5,529 nt of DNA. It comes from Paracoccaceae bacterium (GTDB lineage: Bacteria; Pseudomonadota; Alphaproteobacteria; Rhodobacterales; Rhodobacteraceae). The notes beneath the pieces were generated by a model. That model saw only the letters and a list, made by a program, of their open reading frames with translations. It was not told the DNA's origin and searched no databases. Where the stretch lies: the NCBI GenBank assembly GCA_007120685.1, contig SKNG01000304.1, positions 1-5,529 of the forward strand. Reading direction: 5' to 3'. How positions within the stretch are numbered: position 1 is the stretch's first letter; each line of letters starts with the position of its first letter. The position numbers and the translations under genes were made by a program. This document shows positions 5,507 through 5,529 of the stretch, one piece after another.

Positions 5507-5529
5507 ATGGATCACCCAGCGGGTGCGGG
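5507..5529 (+). CDS. Possible start of a gene running off the right edge
   Basis: ATG at 5507 opens a frame reading MDHPAGA before the window ends. GAGGGG (5493-5498) lies eight bases upstream, a reasonable ribosome binding site, and the AT-rich island at 5452-5480 could hold its promoter. Seven codons are too few to name a product or prove coding. Confidence 0.3.

Larger units (their letters stand above)
5221..5529. other. Largely non-coding 309-base right end
   Basis: No long ORF with plausible protein text is present. After the membrane-protein stop come a small hairpin CTGGA-TTG-TCCAG (5233-5245) and CGGCA-AC-TGCCG (5283-5294), neither followed by a T-run. Next are a strong hairpin at 5331-5353, a possible 30-residue minus-strand peptide, an AT-rich island at about 5458-5474 and a possible gene start at 5507. 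Composition shifts toward AT in the last 100 bases, as expected of a promoter region. Confidence 0.5.

Noticed and set aside
1..5529. CRISPR array, tRNA/rRNA genes, toxin-antitoxin or phage-defence system
   Set aside because: I found no regularly spaced repeats, no tRNA-like cloverleaf and no defence-family protein motifs on either strand.

Overview
The window is GC-rich with strong third-position G/C bias. The protein families and their wording (a membrane LytTR regulator with a GPFGTF...LAYW segment, an IS481-family transposase) suggest an alphaproteobacterium, most likely of the Rhodobacterales (Rhodobacter/Paracoccus type). This placement is inferred from composition and protein style only; there is no rRNA or other marker gene.

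Layout. (1) Bases 1-2046 hold two plus-strand genes that overlap by one base (TGATG). The first is the 3' part of a serine beta-lactamase-like hydrolase with a four-helix membrane tail. The second is a complete M23-family metallopeptidase with four N-terminal membrane helices. Both families commonly act on peptidoglycan or peptides, so they look like a translationally coupled, membrane-bound envelope pair. (2) Bases 2085-2840 (minus) encode a membrane-anchored LytTR transcription regulator, convergent with the pair across a 38-base gap. (3) About 2848-3880 is an IS481-family insertion sequence with an intact DDE transposase (minus) and imperfect terminal inverted repeats. (4) Bases 3882-4149 are a mostly non-coding stretch. 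It includes what looks like the 5' end of the LytTR gene, cut off by the IS, and several small palindromes. (5) Bases 4150-5220 (plus) encode a polytopic membrane protein of unknown function. (6) Bases 5221-5529 are largely non-coding, with hairpins, an AT-rich island, a possible 30-residue membrane peptide and a possible gene start at the right edge.

The most informative observation is at the IS edges. An 8-bp repeat, TCACGCAT, lies on both sides of the IS. Collapsing it to one copy joins the upstream minus-strand reading frame to the LytTR gene without a frameshift. This suggests the IS entered the regulator gene just after its N-terminal cytoplasmic segment and left the remaining ORF without a visible ribosome binding site. 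The repeat does not sit exactly at the inverted-repeat ends, so this remains an inference. I see no CRISPR array, tRNA, rRNA or clear defence system.
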